From NCBI GenBank assembly GCA_024398135.1, contig CP073750.1:3410001-3474000 (forward strand): a stretch of 64,000 nucleotides of DNA, written 5' to 3'. Under the pieces are notes generated by a model. The model did not search any database and was not told where the DNA came from. It saw only the letters and a list, made by a program, of their open reading frames with translations. The DNA comes from a bacterium SCSIO 12643 (GTDB lineage Bacteria > Bacteroidota > Bacteroidia > Flavobacteriales_G > Salibacteraceae). Below are positions 9,274 to 19,586 of the stretch, piece by piece (within the stretch, counting starts at the first letter, position 1; the number at the start of each line of letters is the position of its first letter). Both the position numbers and the translations under genes were made by a program.

Positions 9274-10275
9274 ATGCAATTTTCACTCTTATTATTAGAT
9301 ATTAATGCAGCAATGATCATCACCCTGGTATTTGGTTTATTAGGATTGATCATGTTTCTGTACTATGTGCCACTAGGTTTGTGGTTCCAGGCTTATGTAA
9401 CCAATGTAAAAATATCCATTATCCAGTTATTCTTTATGAGAATTCGAAAAGTTCCCCCGGGAACGATTATCGCAGGAATGATTGAAGGGACAAAAGCTGG
9501 TGTACCATTAAATGCTGGCGCATTAGAAGCACATTATTTGGCTGGAGGAGATGTGATTCGTGTGGTGCATGCTTTGGTTTCGGCATCTAAAGCGAATATT
9601 GAATTACCTTTTGAAAGAGCTGCGGCTATTGATTTAGCAGGTAGAGATGTTTTTGCAGCGGTCCAAATGTCGGTGAATCCAAAAGTGATTGAAACTCCTA
9701 GAGTAGCTGCGGTTGCGAAAGATGGAATTCAGCTGATTGCGATTGCTCGTGTTACTGTAAGAGCTAACATCAAACAATTGGTTGGTGGAGCCGGAGAAGA
9801 TACGATCCTGGCACGTGTAGGTGAAGGTGTGGTTTCTTCCATTGGTTCTTCAGGATCACATAAGGAAGTATTAGAAAATCCGGATGTAATATCAAAAACG
9901 GTATTATCAAAAGGACTAGATAGTGGTACAGCATTTACCATATTATCCATTGATATTGCAGATGTGGATATAGGTAAAAATATTGGTGCGGTATTACAAA
10001 CTGATCAGGCAGAAGCTGATAAGAATATTGCGCAGGCAAAAGCAGAGGAAAGAAGAGCCATGGCGATTGCAGTTGAACAAGAAATGAAAGCGAAAGCGCA
10101 AGAGGCAAAAGCAAAAGTAATTGAAGCGGAAGCAGAGGTTCCGTTGGCTATGGCTGAAGCATTCAGAACCGGAAATTTAGGTATCATGGATTATTACAAA
10201 ATGGAAAACATTAAATCTGATACCGAAATGAGAGGTAGTATTGCAAAACCTAAAGGAGATAAGCCTAAGGAATAA
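9274..10275 (+). CDS. floA: Flotillin-like protein FloA (UPF0365)
   Basis: 333 residues: an N-terminal membrane hairpin (about 12-32), a PHB/SPFH domain with the family phrase [20 protein letters not shown], then an Ala/Glu/Lys-rich coiled coil (about 245-295, [20 protein letters not shown]). FloA forms functional membrane microdomains and clusters signalling and secretion proteins on the cytoplasmic side. Length and sequence fit the family along the whole protein. It directly follows nfeD and is the last gene of the clpS-led cluster, closed by a strong terminator. Confidence 0.95.
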   Translation: MQFSLLLLDINAAMIITLVFGLLGLIMFLYYVPLGLWFQAYVTNVKISIIQLFFMRIRKVPPGTIIAGMIEGTKAGVPLNAGALEAHYLAGGDVIRVVHALVSASKANIELPFERAAAIDLAGRDVFAAVQMSVNPKVIETPRVAAVAKDGIQLIAIARVTVRANIKQLVGGAGEDTILARVGEGVVSSIGSSGSHKEVLENPDVISKTVLSKGLDSGTAFTILSIDIADVDIGKNIGAVLQTDQAEADKNIAQAKAEERRAMAIAVEQEMKAKAQEAKAKVIEAEAEVPLAMAEAFRTGNLGIMDYYKMENIKSDTEMRGSIAKPKGDKPKE

Positions 10276-10301
10276 AATTGGCTTTCAAAATATTTATAAA
10301 T

Positions 10302-10335
10302 AAAAAAGCTTCTGGTGGTGATCAGAAGCTTTTTT
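10302..10335 (+). terminator. Intrinsic terminator after floA (reads both ways)
   Basis: A 13-base arm at 10302-10314 (core AGCTTCTG) pairs perfectly with 10323-10335 around an 8-base loop. The A-run before and T-run after the stem make it usable from both strands. Confidence 0.88.
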
Positions 10336-10365
10336 ATTTGCTATGAGAAAAAATGGTGGTGTGGT

Positions 10366-10535
10366 GAAAACAAAACCGGCACCGAGGTGGTCGCCACCGG
10401 TTTTGTTATAATATCTTACCCTTGCGGATAAGGAGGTAGTTAGTGTTTACTAGCAGGTGATTAGCTAGTTCTTAGTAGGTGTTGTCTTTCGACATAGCAA
10501 AGATGTAACCTCCTAATCGTTTATTTTTAAGTTAT
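10366..10535 (-). ncRNA. Candidate structured RNA between floA and msrB
   Basis: This is the only long stretch without a protein gene (10276-10646). It holds several complementary arms: AGGAGGT 10431-10437 with ACCTCCT 10508-10514; ACTAGC 10449-10454 with GCTAGT 10464-10469; TGTC 10483-10486 with GACA 10491-10494; and CTTA 10415-10418 with TAAG 10429-10432. A minus-strand terminator follows at 10369-10407. This could be an independent small RNA or a long structured 3' UTR of msrB. I recognise no known RNA family, and no good promoter is visible; the 5' end is a guess. The remaining part, 10536-10646, is AT-rich and shows nothing I can name. Confidence 0.35.
10369..10407 (-). terminator. Minus-strand intrinsic terminator downstream of msrB
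   Basis: AACAAAACCGG at 10369-10379 pairs perfectly with CCGGTTTTGTT at 10397-10407. Read on the minus strand, the hairpin is followed by TTTTC, a weak U-run; on the plus strand it is followed by ATAATATC, so the minus direction is favoured. It lies about 240 bases beyond the msrB stop. Confidence 0.65.
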
Positions 10536-10646
10536 TTGGTCAATCATTATCATATTTTGATAATAATGTTTTGTAATGTTCAAATTGTTTAAATATTACG
10601 TAATATAATACTGTGTATTTGAATTATTGACCGAATAAAATCTAGT

Positions 10647-11138
10647 TTATTGTGTGATAATCCCAGGAAGTGCCTGATCAAATGGAATGAATTTGATAGA
10701 AACGGAGTTGACACAATGACGTGTGTTTTTATCTGTAAACTGCTCACCAATAAAAACATGGCCCAGATGACCGTGACAATTATGACAGGTGATTTCAGTT
10801 CTTCTACCATCAGCATCAACTGTTCTATCTACTGATCCGGGAATTTCATCATCAAAACTTGGCCATCCACAATGAGATTCAAATTTTGAGTTAGATCGGT
10901 ATAATGGAGCATTACACTGACGACAAACGTAAGTGCCGTTTTCAAAATGGTTCCAAAACTCTCCGGTAAAGGCACGTTCTGTTCCTTTATTGACAATTAC
11001 ATATTCTTCAAATGAATTGAGTTCGTTGTATTTTGTTTTTGTGCTATCTGATTCTTGTGCCATGGTACATGATATATTTGTGAAAATTACGAAGGTAAAT
11101 GCTCCAAGTATTTTCAACCAGTTAATATTTGTTTTCAT
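10647..11138 (-). CDS. msrB: Peptide-methionine (R)-S-oxide reductase MsrB, exported
   Basis: Repairs methionine-R-sulfoxide in proteins using a catalytic cysteine. The protein has 163 residues, with two zinc-binding CxxC pairs (CRQC and CHNC), the family phrases [12 protein letters not shown] and GHLGHVF, and the catalytic segment [11 protein letters not shown] near the C-terminus. The N-terminus is a signal peptide; the Cys in NISC could be lipidated, although the residue at -3 is Asn and not the usual Leu, so cleavage after MAQ is also possible. Either way it acts outside the cytoplasm, as many Bacteroidota MsrB proteins do. It is divergent from the subtilisin gene and convergent with floA. 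Confidence 0.95.
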   Translation of the reverse strand: MKTNINWLKILGAFTFVIFTNISCTMAQESDSTKTKYNELNSFEEYVIVNKGTERAFTGEFWNHFENGTYVCRQCNAPLYRSNSKFESHCGWPSFDDEIPGSVDRTVDADGRRTEITCHNCHGHLGHVFIGEQFTDKNTRHCVNSVSIKFIPFDQALPGIITQ

Positions 11139-11276
11139 AACGTTTATTTTTGATCACTACAAAACTCCAATAAAGTTATCACGAAAATGTGTCATTTGTG
11201 TAAAATTAATATCTATTGGTGTGTAGTAAGGTTGTCAAGGAGGGCTATGGAGTAAAAACCTAAAAGTGAAATTGAA

Positions 11277-13847
11277 ATGAAGAAGAGTTACATTATATGG
11301 ATTGGCATATGGTTATTCAGTTTGGGGCTTAATGCTCAAAACAAAATGAGCGCCCAGCTGTTAAACGATTTACAGAATTCGCCAAAACAATGGCAACAAG
11401 TATTGGTGGTGGGGTCAGAGCGTGTGGATGGATTTGCTTATTCTCAAACTGAAAGAGCAAAATATACAAGTAATGATGAATTTGTAAAATCGTTTTTAAA
11501 GGAGTTAAGAGATGTAGCTGATAAAAATCAAAACTGGTTAGAAGAAGTTCCTGCAAAAGAATTTAAAGTGATTTATAAATTTTGGAGTGTGAATATGGTG
11601 GCATTAGAAGCATCACCCAAAGCGCTACAATATTTAAATCATCATCCGGATATTTATTGGATGGAAGAATTATCAGAAAGACCTGTGATATGGGATAAAC
11701 CGGTGGAGATGAATCCTGCAACGCAAAGATCAATAGGAGGGATAGAAAATGGAATTTCTGTGGTAAAAGCAGATCAAATGTGGAGTATGGGATACACGGG
11801 ATTAGGAAGTAAGCTGCTTACATTTGATACAGGAGTATGGCCGGATCATCCAACTTTTAGAGATCAGTTCTTAGGATATCATGTTCCGTTAAAAGAAGCC
11901 TGGTTTGGTTACGATACCTATTTCCCTGGAGATAAGCCTGGATCTCATGGAACACATGTTACTGGAACTTGCTTGGGGTTAGCTCCGCAAAATGATGATA
12001 CGATTGGAGTGGCTTACAATGCCTATTTTATGGCTACTGATCCGATTGTTGAAGATTTAGCAGATATTAAAACAGCATTTGAGTTAATGCGTGCATATGA
12101 ATGGGCTTTAAATCCGGATGGAGATTTAAATACCGTTGAGGATATGCCAGATGTCATTAACAATTCCTGGGGACGTCCGTATACTCCAGATGATTCAGCA
12201 GTATGCGATGGATGGGTAAATGATTTATTTGTGAATATGGAAGTAGCTAATATCATTTCTATTCATAGTGCCGGGAATTCTGGACCAAATATGCAAACTA
12301 TTGGATATCCGGCAGTATCAAATGCATCCGTAGTAAATAACTTCTCCGTAGGTGCGGTTAACGGACATATATCCTCATATCCGATAGCTGGTTTTTCATC
12401 TCGAGGACCATCGGTATGTGGAGATACCGGATCATTGTTAATCAAACCGGAAGTTGTAGGTCCAGGAGTAAATGTAAGATCTGGGGTTCGAAACACTAAT
12501 GGAACCTACGACTATTCTAATTTTCAGGGAACCTCTATGTCAGCGCCACATGTATCTGGAGTCTCCTTGTTACTGAGAGAGGCCTTTCCAAATGCCAATG
12601 CAACTGAAATCAAGGAAGCTTTATACTATACAGCGATTGATTTAGGAGTTGTTGGAGAAGATAATACCTATGGAAATGGACTTATCGATGCAGTTGCCGC
12701 ATTTAATTATTTATCTAATATCCATACTCCCGCTGTTCCCGTATTTACCAACCTGGATATTCATTTGACTGATTTTAGTGTTAAAGAACAAAATCGATAT
12801 TGTAATCCAGGCGAAATAAAAGCGTATTTCAATAATACGGTTGATGTACCATATGGTACCGTTCAATTTCAATATGGAGTTGTAGGACAGAGCAGTCAAT
12901 TTAAAAATATAACCTCGGGAACATTTAAAACTGATGATAGCGTAACCTTTGATGTTTCTATGATGCTTCAACCTGGGTGGAATGAGTTTTTTGTTAGAAC
13001 GAGTTATTTTGGACAATTATCAGAGACAGATACCATTAATAACACCAGATATGTAAGGTTTTGGAACGCTGGACAGATGGAGCTGCCATATCAGGAGAAA
13101 TTTGATTCGAACCATGTTTTTGAAAGTTCGATGTTTGTTCAAAACCCTGATGAAAGATTAACGTGGGATACCGCTTTGGTGCAGGGAAAGTCTCAATTAT
13201 CTCATGCAGCTTTGATGAAGTTATCAGATTATGACCCACGATTGTATCAACATGATTATTTAGAAACGCCATTAATTAAAACACCAGTTTCTTCTTCATT
13301 GACTATGACATTTGATTTAAGTTATCAGCTTAGGTTTAATGGGTTTAAAGATTCCGTATTTGTAGATGTTTCTACAGATTGCGGACAATCCTGGGTGAAT
13401 AGTGGATATGTAAAAGGACCTGATAGTTTGAATACCACCACAAAACCGGTTACCGGAGATTGGGTACCTCAAGATGATACAGATTGGAGAACGGAAACAG
13501 TGGATTTGAGTTCGTTTTTAAACACTTCAAGTTTTATGGTACGTATTGGAGTATCAAATGGAAAAGGGAATTATTTGTATATCGATAATGTAAATGTTTT
13601 TGATGATCAGGGACCTCTTTCGGTCAAGAATCCGGAACAGGAAAACTGGATGATGTATCCTAACCCGAATCAACTGAAAACATTACATTTTAATGCTGAA
13701 TTTTCGGGTGAAATCTATACCATTACTGGCGTAAAGATTCATACATTCGTAAACAGAAATCAATTAGATATTTCGAATTTAAATTCTGGAATATACATTG
13801 TATATAACAGGGATTTGGAGGCGTATAAAAAACTAATTGTACGATAA
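11277..13847 (+). CDS. Secreted subtilisin-like serine protease (S8) with T9SS type A sorting domain
   Basis: 856 residues. A signal peptide (about 1-20, ending GLNA) precedes a propeptide-like region to about residue 155. The S8 catalytic domain has Asp184 in TFDTGVW, His227 in GSHGTHVTG and Ser420 in GTSMSAPHVSG; the oxyanion region NSWGR and the SAGNSGP motif are present. Beta-sandwich regions follow (about 490-780), then a type A sorting domain opening with MMYPNPNQ and ending YKKLIVR, which marks export through the type IX system. It probably degrades extracellular protein. The gene stands alone between msrB (opposite strand) and the channel gene, 30 bases upstream of the latter. Confidence 0.95.
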   Translation: MKKSYIIWIGIWLFSLGLNAQNKMSAQLLNDLQNSPKQWQQVLVVGSERVDGFAYSQTERAKYTSNDEFVKSFLKELRDVADKNQNWLEEVPAKEFKVIYKFWSVNMVALEASPKALQYLNHHPDIYWMEELSERPVIWDKPVEMNPATQRSIGGIENGISVVKADQMWSMGYTGLGSKLLTFDTGVWPDHPTFRDQFLGYHVPLKEAWFGYDTYFPGDKPGSHGTHVTGTCLGLAPQNDDTIGVAYNAYFMATDPIVEDLADIKTAFELMRAYEWALNPDGDLNTVEDMPDVINNSWGRPYTPDDSAVCDGWVNDLFVNMEVANIISIHSAGNSGPNMQTIGYPAVSNASVVNNFSVGAVNGHISSYPIAGFSSRGPSVCGDTGSLLIKPEVVGPGVNVRSGVRNTNGTYDYSNFQGTSMSAPHVSGVSLLLREAFPNANATEIKEALYYTAIDLGVVGEDNTYGNGLIDAVAAFNYLSNIHTPAVPVFTNLDIHLTDFSVKEQNRYCNPGEIKAYFNNTVDVPYGTVQFQYGVVGQSSQFKNITSGTFKTDDSVTFDVSMMLQPGWNEFFVRTSYFGQLSETDTINNTRYVRFWNAGQMELPYQEKFDSNHVFESSMFVQNPDERLTWDTALVQGKSQLSHAALMKLSDYDPRLYQHDYLETPLIKTPVSSSLTMTFDLSYQLRFNGFKDSVFVDVSTDCGQSWVNSGYVKGPDSLNTTTKPVTGDWVPQDDTDWRTETVDLSSFLNTSSFMVRIGVSNGKGNYLYIDNVNVFDDQGPLSVKNPEQENWMMYPNPNQLKTLHFNAEFSGEIYTITGVKIHTFVNRNQLDISNLNSGIYIVYNRDLEAYKKLIVR

Positions 13848-13877
13848 CCATAACCAGAAATAAACGCGTTCTGTTTT

Positions 13878-14684
13878 ATGAATAAGATTAGAAAAGAATT
13901 ACACACCATAGTATTTGGAACAGAAACCCGTTTAGGTCGTCTATTTGATCTGGTTTTGTTATGGGTGATTTTATTCAGTATTCTGGTGGTGATGTTGGAG
14001 AGTGTCCCACAGTTGAACCAAGAATACAAAGAGATATTTTTCTGGATTGAGTGGATTCTAACCGTAGTATTTACGCTGGAATACATTCTTCGGATATGGA
14101 TTTCCGAAAGGAAAACTAAGTACATTTTTAGTTTCTGGGGGATTATTGACCTGCTTTCGATTTTACCAACCTATTTAAGTATTCTTTTAACCGGATATCA
14201 CTATTTGATTATTGTACGAATATTTAGATTGCTCAGAGTATTCAGGATCTTGAAATTGGTGAGATTTAACAATGAAGCGCAATCGCTTATCAATGCATTG
14301 AAATCCAGTATGTATAAGATTGGTGTATTTCTCGTAGCGGTTCTGGCTATTGTTACTTTTATGGGGGCTTTGATGTACGTGGTAGAGAGTAATGATGAAG
14401 GATTTACCAGTATCCCACAAAGTATTTACTGGGCTATTGTTACAGTTACGACTGTAGGGTATGGAGATATGGTGCCTGAATCTGTTTTGGGAAAAATTAT
14501 TTCATCCTTTGCGATGATTATTGGTTATGCCATCATTGCGGTTCCCACAGGGATTGTAACTGTTGGAATTTCAAAAGCTTCCAATGTAACCAAAACATGC
14601 CCGAATTGTGAGCATTCTAATCCGGAAGAAGCAAAATTTTGTAATGAGTGTGGGCAGTCTTTATTGGAATCCCAGCAAGTGTAA
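13878..14684 (+). CDS. Kv-type potassium channel with C-terminal zinc ribbon
   Basis: A 268-residue six-helix voltage-gated-type channel. S4 carries regularly spaced arginines (RIFRLLRVFRILKLVRF), and the pore loop has the potassium filter TTVGYGD followed by MVPES. After S6 the chain ends in a four-cysteine zinc ribbon (CPNC...CNEC, residues about 240-260) in place of a long cytoplasmic domain. The family lets potassium cross the inner membrane in response to voltage. The zinc ribbon may serve assembly or sensing, but that is inference. It follows the protease by 30 bases and may be cotranscribed with it. Confidence 0.93.
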   Translation: MNKIRKELHTIVFGTETRLGRLFDLVLLWVILFSILVVMLESVPQLNQEYKEIFFWIEWILTVVFTLEYILRIWISERKTKYIFSFWGIIDLLSILPTYLSILLTGYHYLIIVRIFRLLRVFRILKLVRFNNEAQSLINALKSSMYKIGVFLVAVLAIVTFMGALMYVVESNDEGFTSIPQSIYWAIVTVTTVGYGDMVPESVLGKIISSFAMIIGYAIIAVPTGIVTVGISKASNVTKTCPNCEHSNPEEAKFCNECGQSLLESQQV

Positions 14685-14752
14685 ATATCCCTTTTTTACG
14701 TGGATTAGATTTGATTCGTAAATAGATGTTCTAAACGTCCTGATTCCCCTTA

Positions 14753-14768
14753 TAAATTTGTACTTTTG
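14753..14768 (+). promoter_or_regulatory. Candidate -7 elements upstream of icmF
   Basis: Two matches to TAnnTTTG lie side by side, TAAATTTG at 14753-14760 and TACTTTTG at 14761-14768, 25 to 40 bases before the ATG. No clear TTTG sits at the proper distance upstream, so the -33 element is weak or absent. Confidence 0.4.
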
Positions 14769-14792
14769 CGCCCTTGAAAAAACGCAATAAGT

Positions 14793-17700
14793 ATGACTAA
14801 AACAGAGGTGTATAAGCCAGAAAATAAGGTGAGAATTGTAACTGCCGCGTCATTGTTTGATGGACACGATGCTGCAATCAATGTAATGCGTAGAATTATT
14901 CAATCTACAGGTTGTGAGGTTATTCACCTTGGTCACGACAGAAGTGTAGAGGATGTTGTGAATTGTGCCATACAGGAAGACGTTCAGGCTATCGCAATGA
15001 CATCTTATCAGGGAGGACATACAGAGTATTTGAAATATATGTATGATCTACTAAAAGAAAATGGTGCAGGTCATATTAAAATATTTGCTGGTGGTGGTGG
15101 AACAATTTTACCATCAGAGATCAAAGAATTAGAAGCTTACGGAATAGAGAGAATCTATCATCCCGATGATGGTCGTGAAATGGGACTACAAGGGATGATT
15201 AATGATTTGGTTCAACGTTCTGATTTCCCAGTAGGAAAAGGGCTGACCAATGAATTATCAAAAATCAAATCTAAAGATAAAGTAGCCATTGCAAAGCTGA
15301 TTAGTGGAGCGGAGAATTATTCTGAGGAGTATACAGAAATCTGGAAAGAATTAGCGCCTTTAACTGAGGCTTCCAAAACTCCGGTATTAGGAATTACAGG
15401 AACAGGTGGAGCAGGAAAGTCATCTTTAGTAGATGAGTTGGTAAGAAGATTCTTAATTGATTTTGAGTATAAAAATATAGCGATTGTATCTGTAGATCCA
15501 TCAAAGAGAAAAACGGGAGGTGCGTTATTAGGTGATAGAATTCGTATGAATGCGATCAATAATAATCGTGTATATATGCGTTCGTTAGCGACTCGTCAAA
15601 GTAACCTCGCATTATCTAAACATGTTGCAAAATCTTTAGAGATTTTAAAAGCAGCAGAGTTTGATTTGATCATACTGGAAACATCAGGAATTGGTCAGTC
15701 GGATACCGAGATTATGGATCACTCAGATGTTTCGTTATACGTAATGACCCCTGAGTTTGGTGCAGCTACACAATTGGAAAAAATCGATATGTTAGATTTC
15801 GCAGATTTAGTGGCAATCAACAAATTCGATAAAAGAGGAGCTTTAGATGCTATCCGTGATGTGAAAAAGCAATATATGCGTAACCATAATCTTTGGGATG
15901 CAGATATGGATAGTTTACCCGTATTTGGAACAATTGCTTCGCAGTTCAATGACCCGGGAATGAATTCATTGTACAAAAGTATAATGGATAAAATTCATGA
16001 AACCTCTGGTGTTGATATGAAATCGGGATTTGAAATTACAAAAGAGATGTCTGAAAAGGTATTTGTAATACCTCCATCAAGAGTTAGATATTTATCTGAG
16101 ATTTCAGAAAATAACAGAGCATACGATAAAGATGTTACCAAGCAAGCGGATATTGCGCAGAAGCTTTATGGCATTTATAAGACGATGCAAACCGTTTCCG
16201 GAGCAGATTTAATTCTGGATAAATCTGGAGTAAGTATCGAAGAAGGTGTTTTATCGGAAGACAATAAAATACTTTTTGAACTTTTACAAAAAGAGTTTGA
16301 TCGCGTAAAAATGGATTTAAACCCACATCATTGGGAAACGATTATTTCCTGGAATGATAAGGTGAAAAAATACAAAGACCCTGTATTTAAGTTTAAAGTA
16401 AGAGATAAAGAATTATCAATTAAAACACATACAGAGTCATTATCTCATAGCCAAATCCCAAAGATTTCTTTACCAAAGTATACTGCGTGGGGAGATTTAT
16501 TAAAATGGAGTTTACAAGAGAACGTTCCCGGAGAATATCCATATACCGCAGGTTTGTTCCCATTCAAACGTGAAGGGGAAGACCCGACAAGAATGTTTGC
16601 CGGAGAAGGTGGTCCTGAAAGAACCAACAGAAGATTCCATTATGTAAGTCAGGGAATGCCGGCAAAGCGTTTATCTACGGCATTTGATTCTGTAACACTT
16701 TATGGTAATGATCCAGATACACGTCCGGATATTTATGGTAAGATTGGTAATTCTGGTGTGTCTATTTGCTGTTTGGATGATGCCAAGAAGTTGTATTCCG
16801 GTTTTGATTTATCACATCCATTAACGTCAGTTTCAATGACCATTAATGGACCTGCGCCAATGTTATTAGGGTTCTTTATGAATGCGGCTATTGATCAAAA
16901 CTGTGAGAAGTACATTGTTGAAAATGGACTAGAGAAAGAAGTAGAGGCTAAAATCAAAGCTATTTACGATAAAAAAGGAGTGATACGTCCAAGCTATCAG
17001 GGTGATTTGCCTAATGGAAACGATGGTCTGGGATTGATGTTATTAGGTGTAACCGGTGATCAGGTGCTTCCGGCTGATGTTTATGCAAAGATTAAAGCAG
17101 AGACGTTAACCAAAGTAAGAGGTACTGTACAAGCGGATATCTTAAAAGAAGATCAAGCACAGAATACATGTATTTTCTCTACTGAGTTTGCGTTGAAATT
17201 GATGGGTGATGTACAAGAATATTTCATCAACAATGGGGTGCGTAATTTCTATTCCGTATCGATTTCGGGGTATCATATTGCCGAAGCAGGGGCAAATCCA
17301 ATTACGCAATTGGCTTTAACCTTGGCAAATGGATTTACTTATGTAGAATATTACATGAGTAGAGGAATGGATATCAATAAATTCGGACCGAACTTATCAT
17401 TCTTCTTTTCAAACGGAATTGATCCTGAATATGCGGTAATTGGTAGAGTGGCACGTAGAATTTGGAGTAAAGCATTAAAACATAAATATGGTGCGAATGC
17501 ACGTGCGCAAATGTTGAAATATCATATTCAAACAAGTGGTCGTTCGTTACACGCTCAGGAGATTGACTTCAATGATATTCGCACTACGTTGCAGGCACTT
17601 TATGCGATAAATGATAACTGTAACTCTTTGCATACCAATGCATATGATGAGGCAATTACAACTCCAACGGAGGAATCTGTTAGAAGAGCAATGGCTATTC

Positions 17701-18218
17701 AGTTGATCATTAACCGCGAGTTGGGATTATCTAAAAACGAAAACCCAATTCAAGGTGCATTTATCATTGAAGAGCTAACTGATTTAGTGGAAGAAGCGGT
17801 ATTGAGAGAATTCGATAGAATTACCGAGAGAGGTGGGGTGCTTGGAGCAATGGAGACCATGTATCAAAGAAGTAAGATCCAGGAGGAATCTTTACATTAT
17901 GAAACGTTAAAACATACCGGAGAATTCCCTATTATTGGTGTGAATACTTATTTGAGTTCTGAAGGGTCTCCAACAGTTCAGCCGAAAGAAGTGATTCGAG
18001 CAACTGAAGAGGAGAAGCAATATCAAATTGAAATGTTATCTGAATTGCATAAAGGAAATGAGGAGAGAGTGAATGAGGAATTGGAGAAAGTGAGAAACGC
18101 AGCTATTCAGAATGAAAATATTTTTGATCAATTAATGGAAGCTTCTAAGTATTGTTCTTTGGGACAAATTACGAATTCTTTATTTTTGGTTGGAGGACAG
18201 TATAGAAGAAATATGTAA
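14793..18218 (+). CDS. icmF: Fused isobutyryl-CoA mutase IcmF (B12 domain, G-protein chaperone, mutase)
   Basis: IcmF interconverts isobutyryl-CoA and n-butyryl-CoA (some also pivalyl-CoA) with adenosylcobalamin. The 1141 residues hold, in order, a cobalamin-binding domain (about 10-140, FDGHDAAIN and SYQGGH), a MeaB-like GTPase chaperone (about 195-420, P-loop GTGGAGKSS), and the mutase barrel (about 560-1100). The fusion order, small domain first and GTPase in the middle, separates it from ordinary methylmalonyl-CoA mutase. It suggests branched-chain or fatty acid carbon metabolism and a need for B12. It is transcribed alone, with its own promoter-like element and a terminator. Confidence 0.93.
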   Translation: MTKTEVYKPENKVRIVTAASLFDGHDAAINVMRRIIQSTGCEVIHLGHDRSVEDVVNCAIQEDVQAIAMTSYQGGHTEYLKYMYDLLKENGAGHIKIFAGGGGTILPSEIKELEAYGIERIYHPDDGREMGLQGMINDLVQRSDFPVGKGLTNELSKIKSKDKVAIAKLISGAENYSEEYTEIWKELAPLTEASKTPVLGITGTGGAGKSSLVDELVRRFLIDFEYKNIAIVSVDPSKRKTGGALLGDRIRMNAINNNRVYMRSLATRQSNLALSKHVAKSLEILKAAEFDLIILETSGIGQSDTEIMDHSDVSLYVMTPEFGAATQLEKIDMLDFADLVAINKFDKRGALDAIRDVKKQYMRNHNLWDADMDSLPVFGTIASQFNDPGMNSLYKSIMDKIHETSGVDMKSGFEITKEMSEKVFVIPPSRVRYLSEISENNRAYDKDVTKQADIAQKLYGIYKTMQTVSGADLILDKSGVSIEEGVLSEDNKILFELLQKEFDRVKMDLNPHHWETIISWNDKVKKYKDPVFKFKVRDKELSIKTHTESLSHSQIPKISLPKYTAWGDLLKWSLQENVPGEYPYTAGLFPFKREGEDPTRMFAGEGGPERTNRRFHYVSQGMPAKRLSTAFDSVTLYGNDPDTRPDIYGKIGNSGVSICCLDDAKKLYSGFDLSHPLTSVSMTINGPAPMLLGFFMNAAIDQNCEKYIVENGLEKEVEAKIKAIYDKKGVIRPSYQGDLPNGNDGLGLMLLGVTGDQVLPADVYAKIKAETLTKVRGTVQADILKEDQAQNTCIFSTEFALKLMGDVQEYFINNGVRNFYSVSISGYHIAEAGANPITQLALTLANGFTYVEYYMSRGMDINKFGPNLSFFFSNGIDPEYAVIGRVARRIWSKALKHKYGANARAQMLKYHIQTSGRSLHAQEIDFNDIRTTLQALYAINDNCNSLHTNAYDEAITTPTEESVRRAMAIQLIINRELGLSKNENPIQGAFIIEELTDLVEEAVLREFDRITERGGVLGAMETMYQRSKIQEESLHYETLKHTGEFPIIGVNTYLSSEGSPTVQPKEVIRATEEEKQYQIEMLSELHKGNEERVNEELEKVRNAAIQNENIFDQLMEASKYCSLGQITNSLFLVGGQYRRNM

Positions 18219-18256
18219 TATAAGATACTAAACACGTTATGTGTAAGGTGAGAAGC

Positions 18257-18289
18257 AAAAAGAGGGTGATAATTTGTCATCCTCTTTTT
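18257..18289 (+). terminator. Intrinsic terminator after icmF
   Basis: AAAAAGAGGGTGA (18257-18269) pairs with TCATCCTCTTTTT (18277-18289) with one wobble or mismatch near the loop, followed by GTTTTT. It separates icmF from the VTC/CotH operon. Confidence 0.85.
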
Positions 18290-18360
18290 GTTTTTAAACA
18301 TTTGGAGTTTGTGTTACATCCTTGACCGGTAAGACTTAACAACACATTGGGTACAACTTC

Positions 18361-18368
18361 TATATTTG
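18361..18368 (+). promoter_or_regulatory. Candidate -7 element of the VTC/CotH operon
   Basis: TATATTTG matches TAnnTTTG and lies 62 bases before the GTG at 18430. I see no good TTTG at 17-23 bases upstream, so this is a partial promoter match. Confidence 0.4.
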
Positions 18369-18429
18369 TATGTGATAAACTAAATGTGAAAACATAAGTT
18401 TGTTCATAGGAAATTATAAATCTCAACAT

Positions 18430-18825
18430 GTGAAGAATATTATTTACACCTTATGTATTGCAGTCTTTGCCCTCTCATGTTCAAAATCACCTGGAGTTGG
18501 AGGAAAAGCGACTATTAAAGGAAAAGTAGAAGCGGTATATGTGAAAGAAGGGAGTTTTGATACTCTTGAAATAAGTGCGGTTCCAGATCATAGAGTGTAT
18601 ATTGTATATGGTGGAGGAGCTTCTCAGGACGATGATTATCGAACAAGTCCGGATGGGAGCTATAAATTTGAGTTTTTGAACCCGGGAGATTACAAAATCT
18701 ACACGTATTCTGATAGTAAATTAAATGTTTCTGGACTACAGGAAGTAGCGCGAAGCATTCAGGTTGGGAAAAAAGAAACGGAGGTAGTAGTACCTACGAT
18801 TCAAATTATTCAATACGTGAAATGA
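18430..18825 (+). CDS. Small lipoprotein, first gene of the VTC/CotH operon
   Basis: 131 residues from GTG 18430. The lipoprotein signal peptide runs to FALSC (Cys at about 17). The mature part is a small beta-rich domain with a repeated glycine-rich segment (YGGGASQDDD) and a phrase YKFEFLNPGDYKIYTYSD like those in carboxypeptidase-regulatory or SdrD/Cna-B-type folds. It probably sits on the inner face of the outer membrane or on the surface. The in-frame TTG at 18400 would add ten residues before the signal peptide, which is less likely. It overlaps the VTC gene by 4 bases (ATGA), so the two are translationally coupled. Specific role unknown. Confidence 0.75.
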   Translation: MKNIIYTLCIAVFALSCSKSPGVGGKATIKGKVEAVYVKEGSFDTLEISAVPDHRVYIVYGGGASQDDDYRTSPDGSYKFEFLNPGDYKIYTYSDSKLNVSGLQEVARSIQVGKKETEVVVPTIQIIQYVK

Positions 18826-19577
18826 TTCGGGAAATTACCCATATCCTATCTGAGATTCCAACTGTATCATTATTGGATTTGGAACAAGTTGAATTTGAAT
18901 CTAGAATTGATACCAAGTATGTCTTTCATCAGGATTTGCTCGTCTCTTTTTTGGATGACATCAAAGATGAACTGCAAGTTCTGGAAATATCCGGAGAAAG
19001 AATTTTTGGATATGAAAATGTATATTTTGATGATCCAAATTATACATTTTTCAAAAAACACCATTCCGGATTTGCGAATCGAAGCAAAGTGAGAATCCGT
19101 AAATATTCAGATAAGGGGCCATTCTTTTTTGAGATAAAATCTAAGACGAATAAAGGGAAAACCGAGAAATACAGGGTGCCATTGCAGTATTTTGGTTTAG
19201 ATAATGATGTCGAGATTTCTAATTATTTGAGAAGTCGAATTGGTTATAAGATGAATGAGTTGAATAGAAAAACAAATATCAACTATCAACGTATTACCTT
19301 TACCAATAAAGATTTATCTGAAAAATATACCATAGATTTTCACATGAATACCTCCAATAAGAATGGTTCATACGATTTTAAGAATTTAACGATTGTAGAG
19401 GTGAAGCAGAAGAAGTTCTCCGGTTTAAGCCCGTTTTTGAGAGCTCTTAGAAAGATAAACGTAGCACCGACACGATTTTCTAAATATTGTACCTCTGTGA
19501 TACGGTTAGACCATTCCGTAAAACATAATAGGTTTAAACCCATTTTGCGAAAAGTGGATAAAATAATTAGCGCATAA
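18822..19577 (+). CDS. VTC-domain protein (polyphosphate polymerase-like)
   Basis: 251 residues with the features of the VTC domain, a tunnel-fold enzyme that in yeast makes polyphosphate from ATP. Basic tunnel residues appear in SKVRIRKYSD, the acidic/basic strand in FFFEIKSKTNKGKTEKYRV, the strand TIVEVKQKK, and the C-terminal FSKYCTSVIRLD that is typical of bacterial members. No signal peptide or membrane helix is seen, so it works in the cytoplasm. Bacterial VTC-like proteins are commonly found with DUF4956 and CotH genes, as here; whether they make polyphosphate or another product is not established. It starts inside the lipoprotein stop and ends 9 bases before the DUF4956 gene. Confidence 0.87.
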   Translation: MIREITHILSEIPTVSLLDLEQVEFESRIDTKYVFHQDLLVSFLDDIKDELQVLEISGERIFGYENVYFDDPNYTFFKKHHSGFANRSKVRIRKYSDKGPFFFEIKSKTNKGKTEKYRVPLQYFGLDNDVEISNYLRSRIGYKMNELNRKTNINYQRITFTNKDLSEKYTIDFHMNTSNKNGSYDFKNLTIVEVKQKKFSGLSPFLRALRKINVAPTRFSKYCTSVIRLDHSVKHNRFKPILRKVDKIISA

Positions 19578-19586
19578 CTTTCGAAT

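Noticed and set aside
10475-10495. Seven-codon frame (ATG on the minus strand at about 10495) after an AGGAGG sequence
   Set aside because: The ribosome-site spacing is about 13 bases, Bacteroidota rarely use strong Shine-Dalgarno sites, and the AGGAGG is better explained by the stem. Kept only as a remark in the RNA candidate.
10650-11226. Plus-strand open frames over msrB
   Set aside because: They lie antisense to a well-identified MsrB and have no recognisable product.
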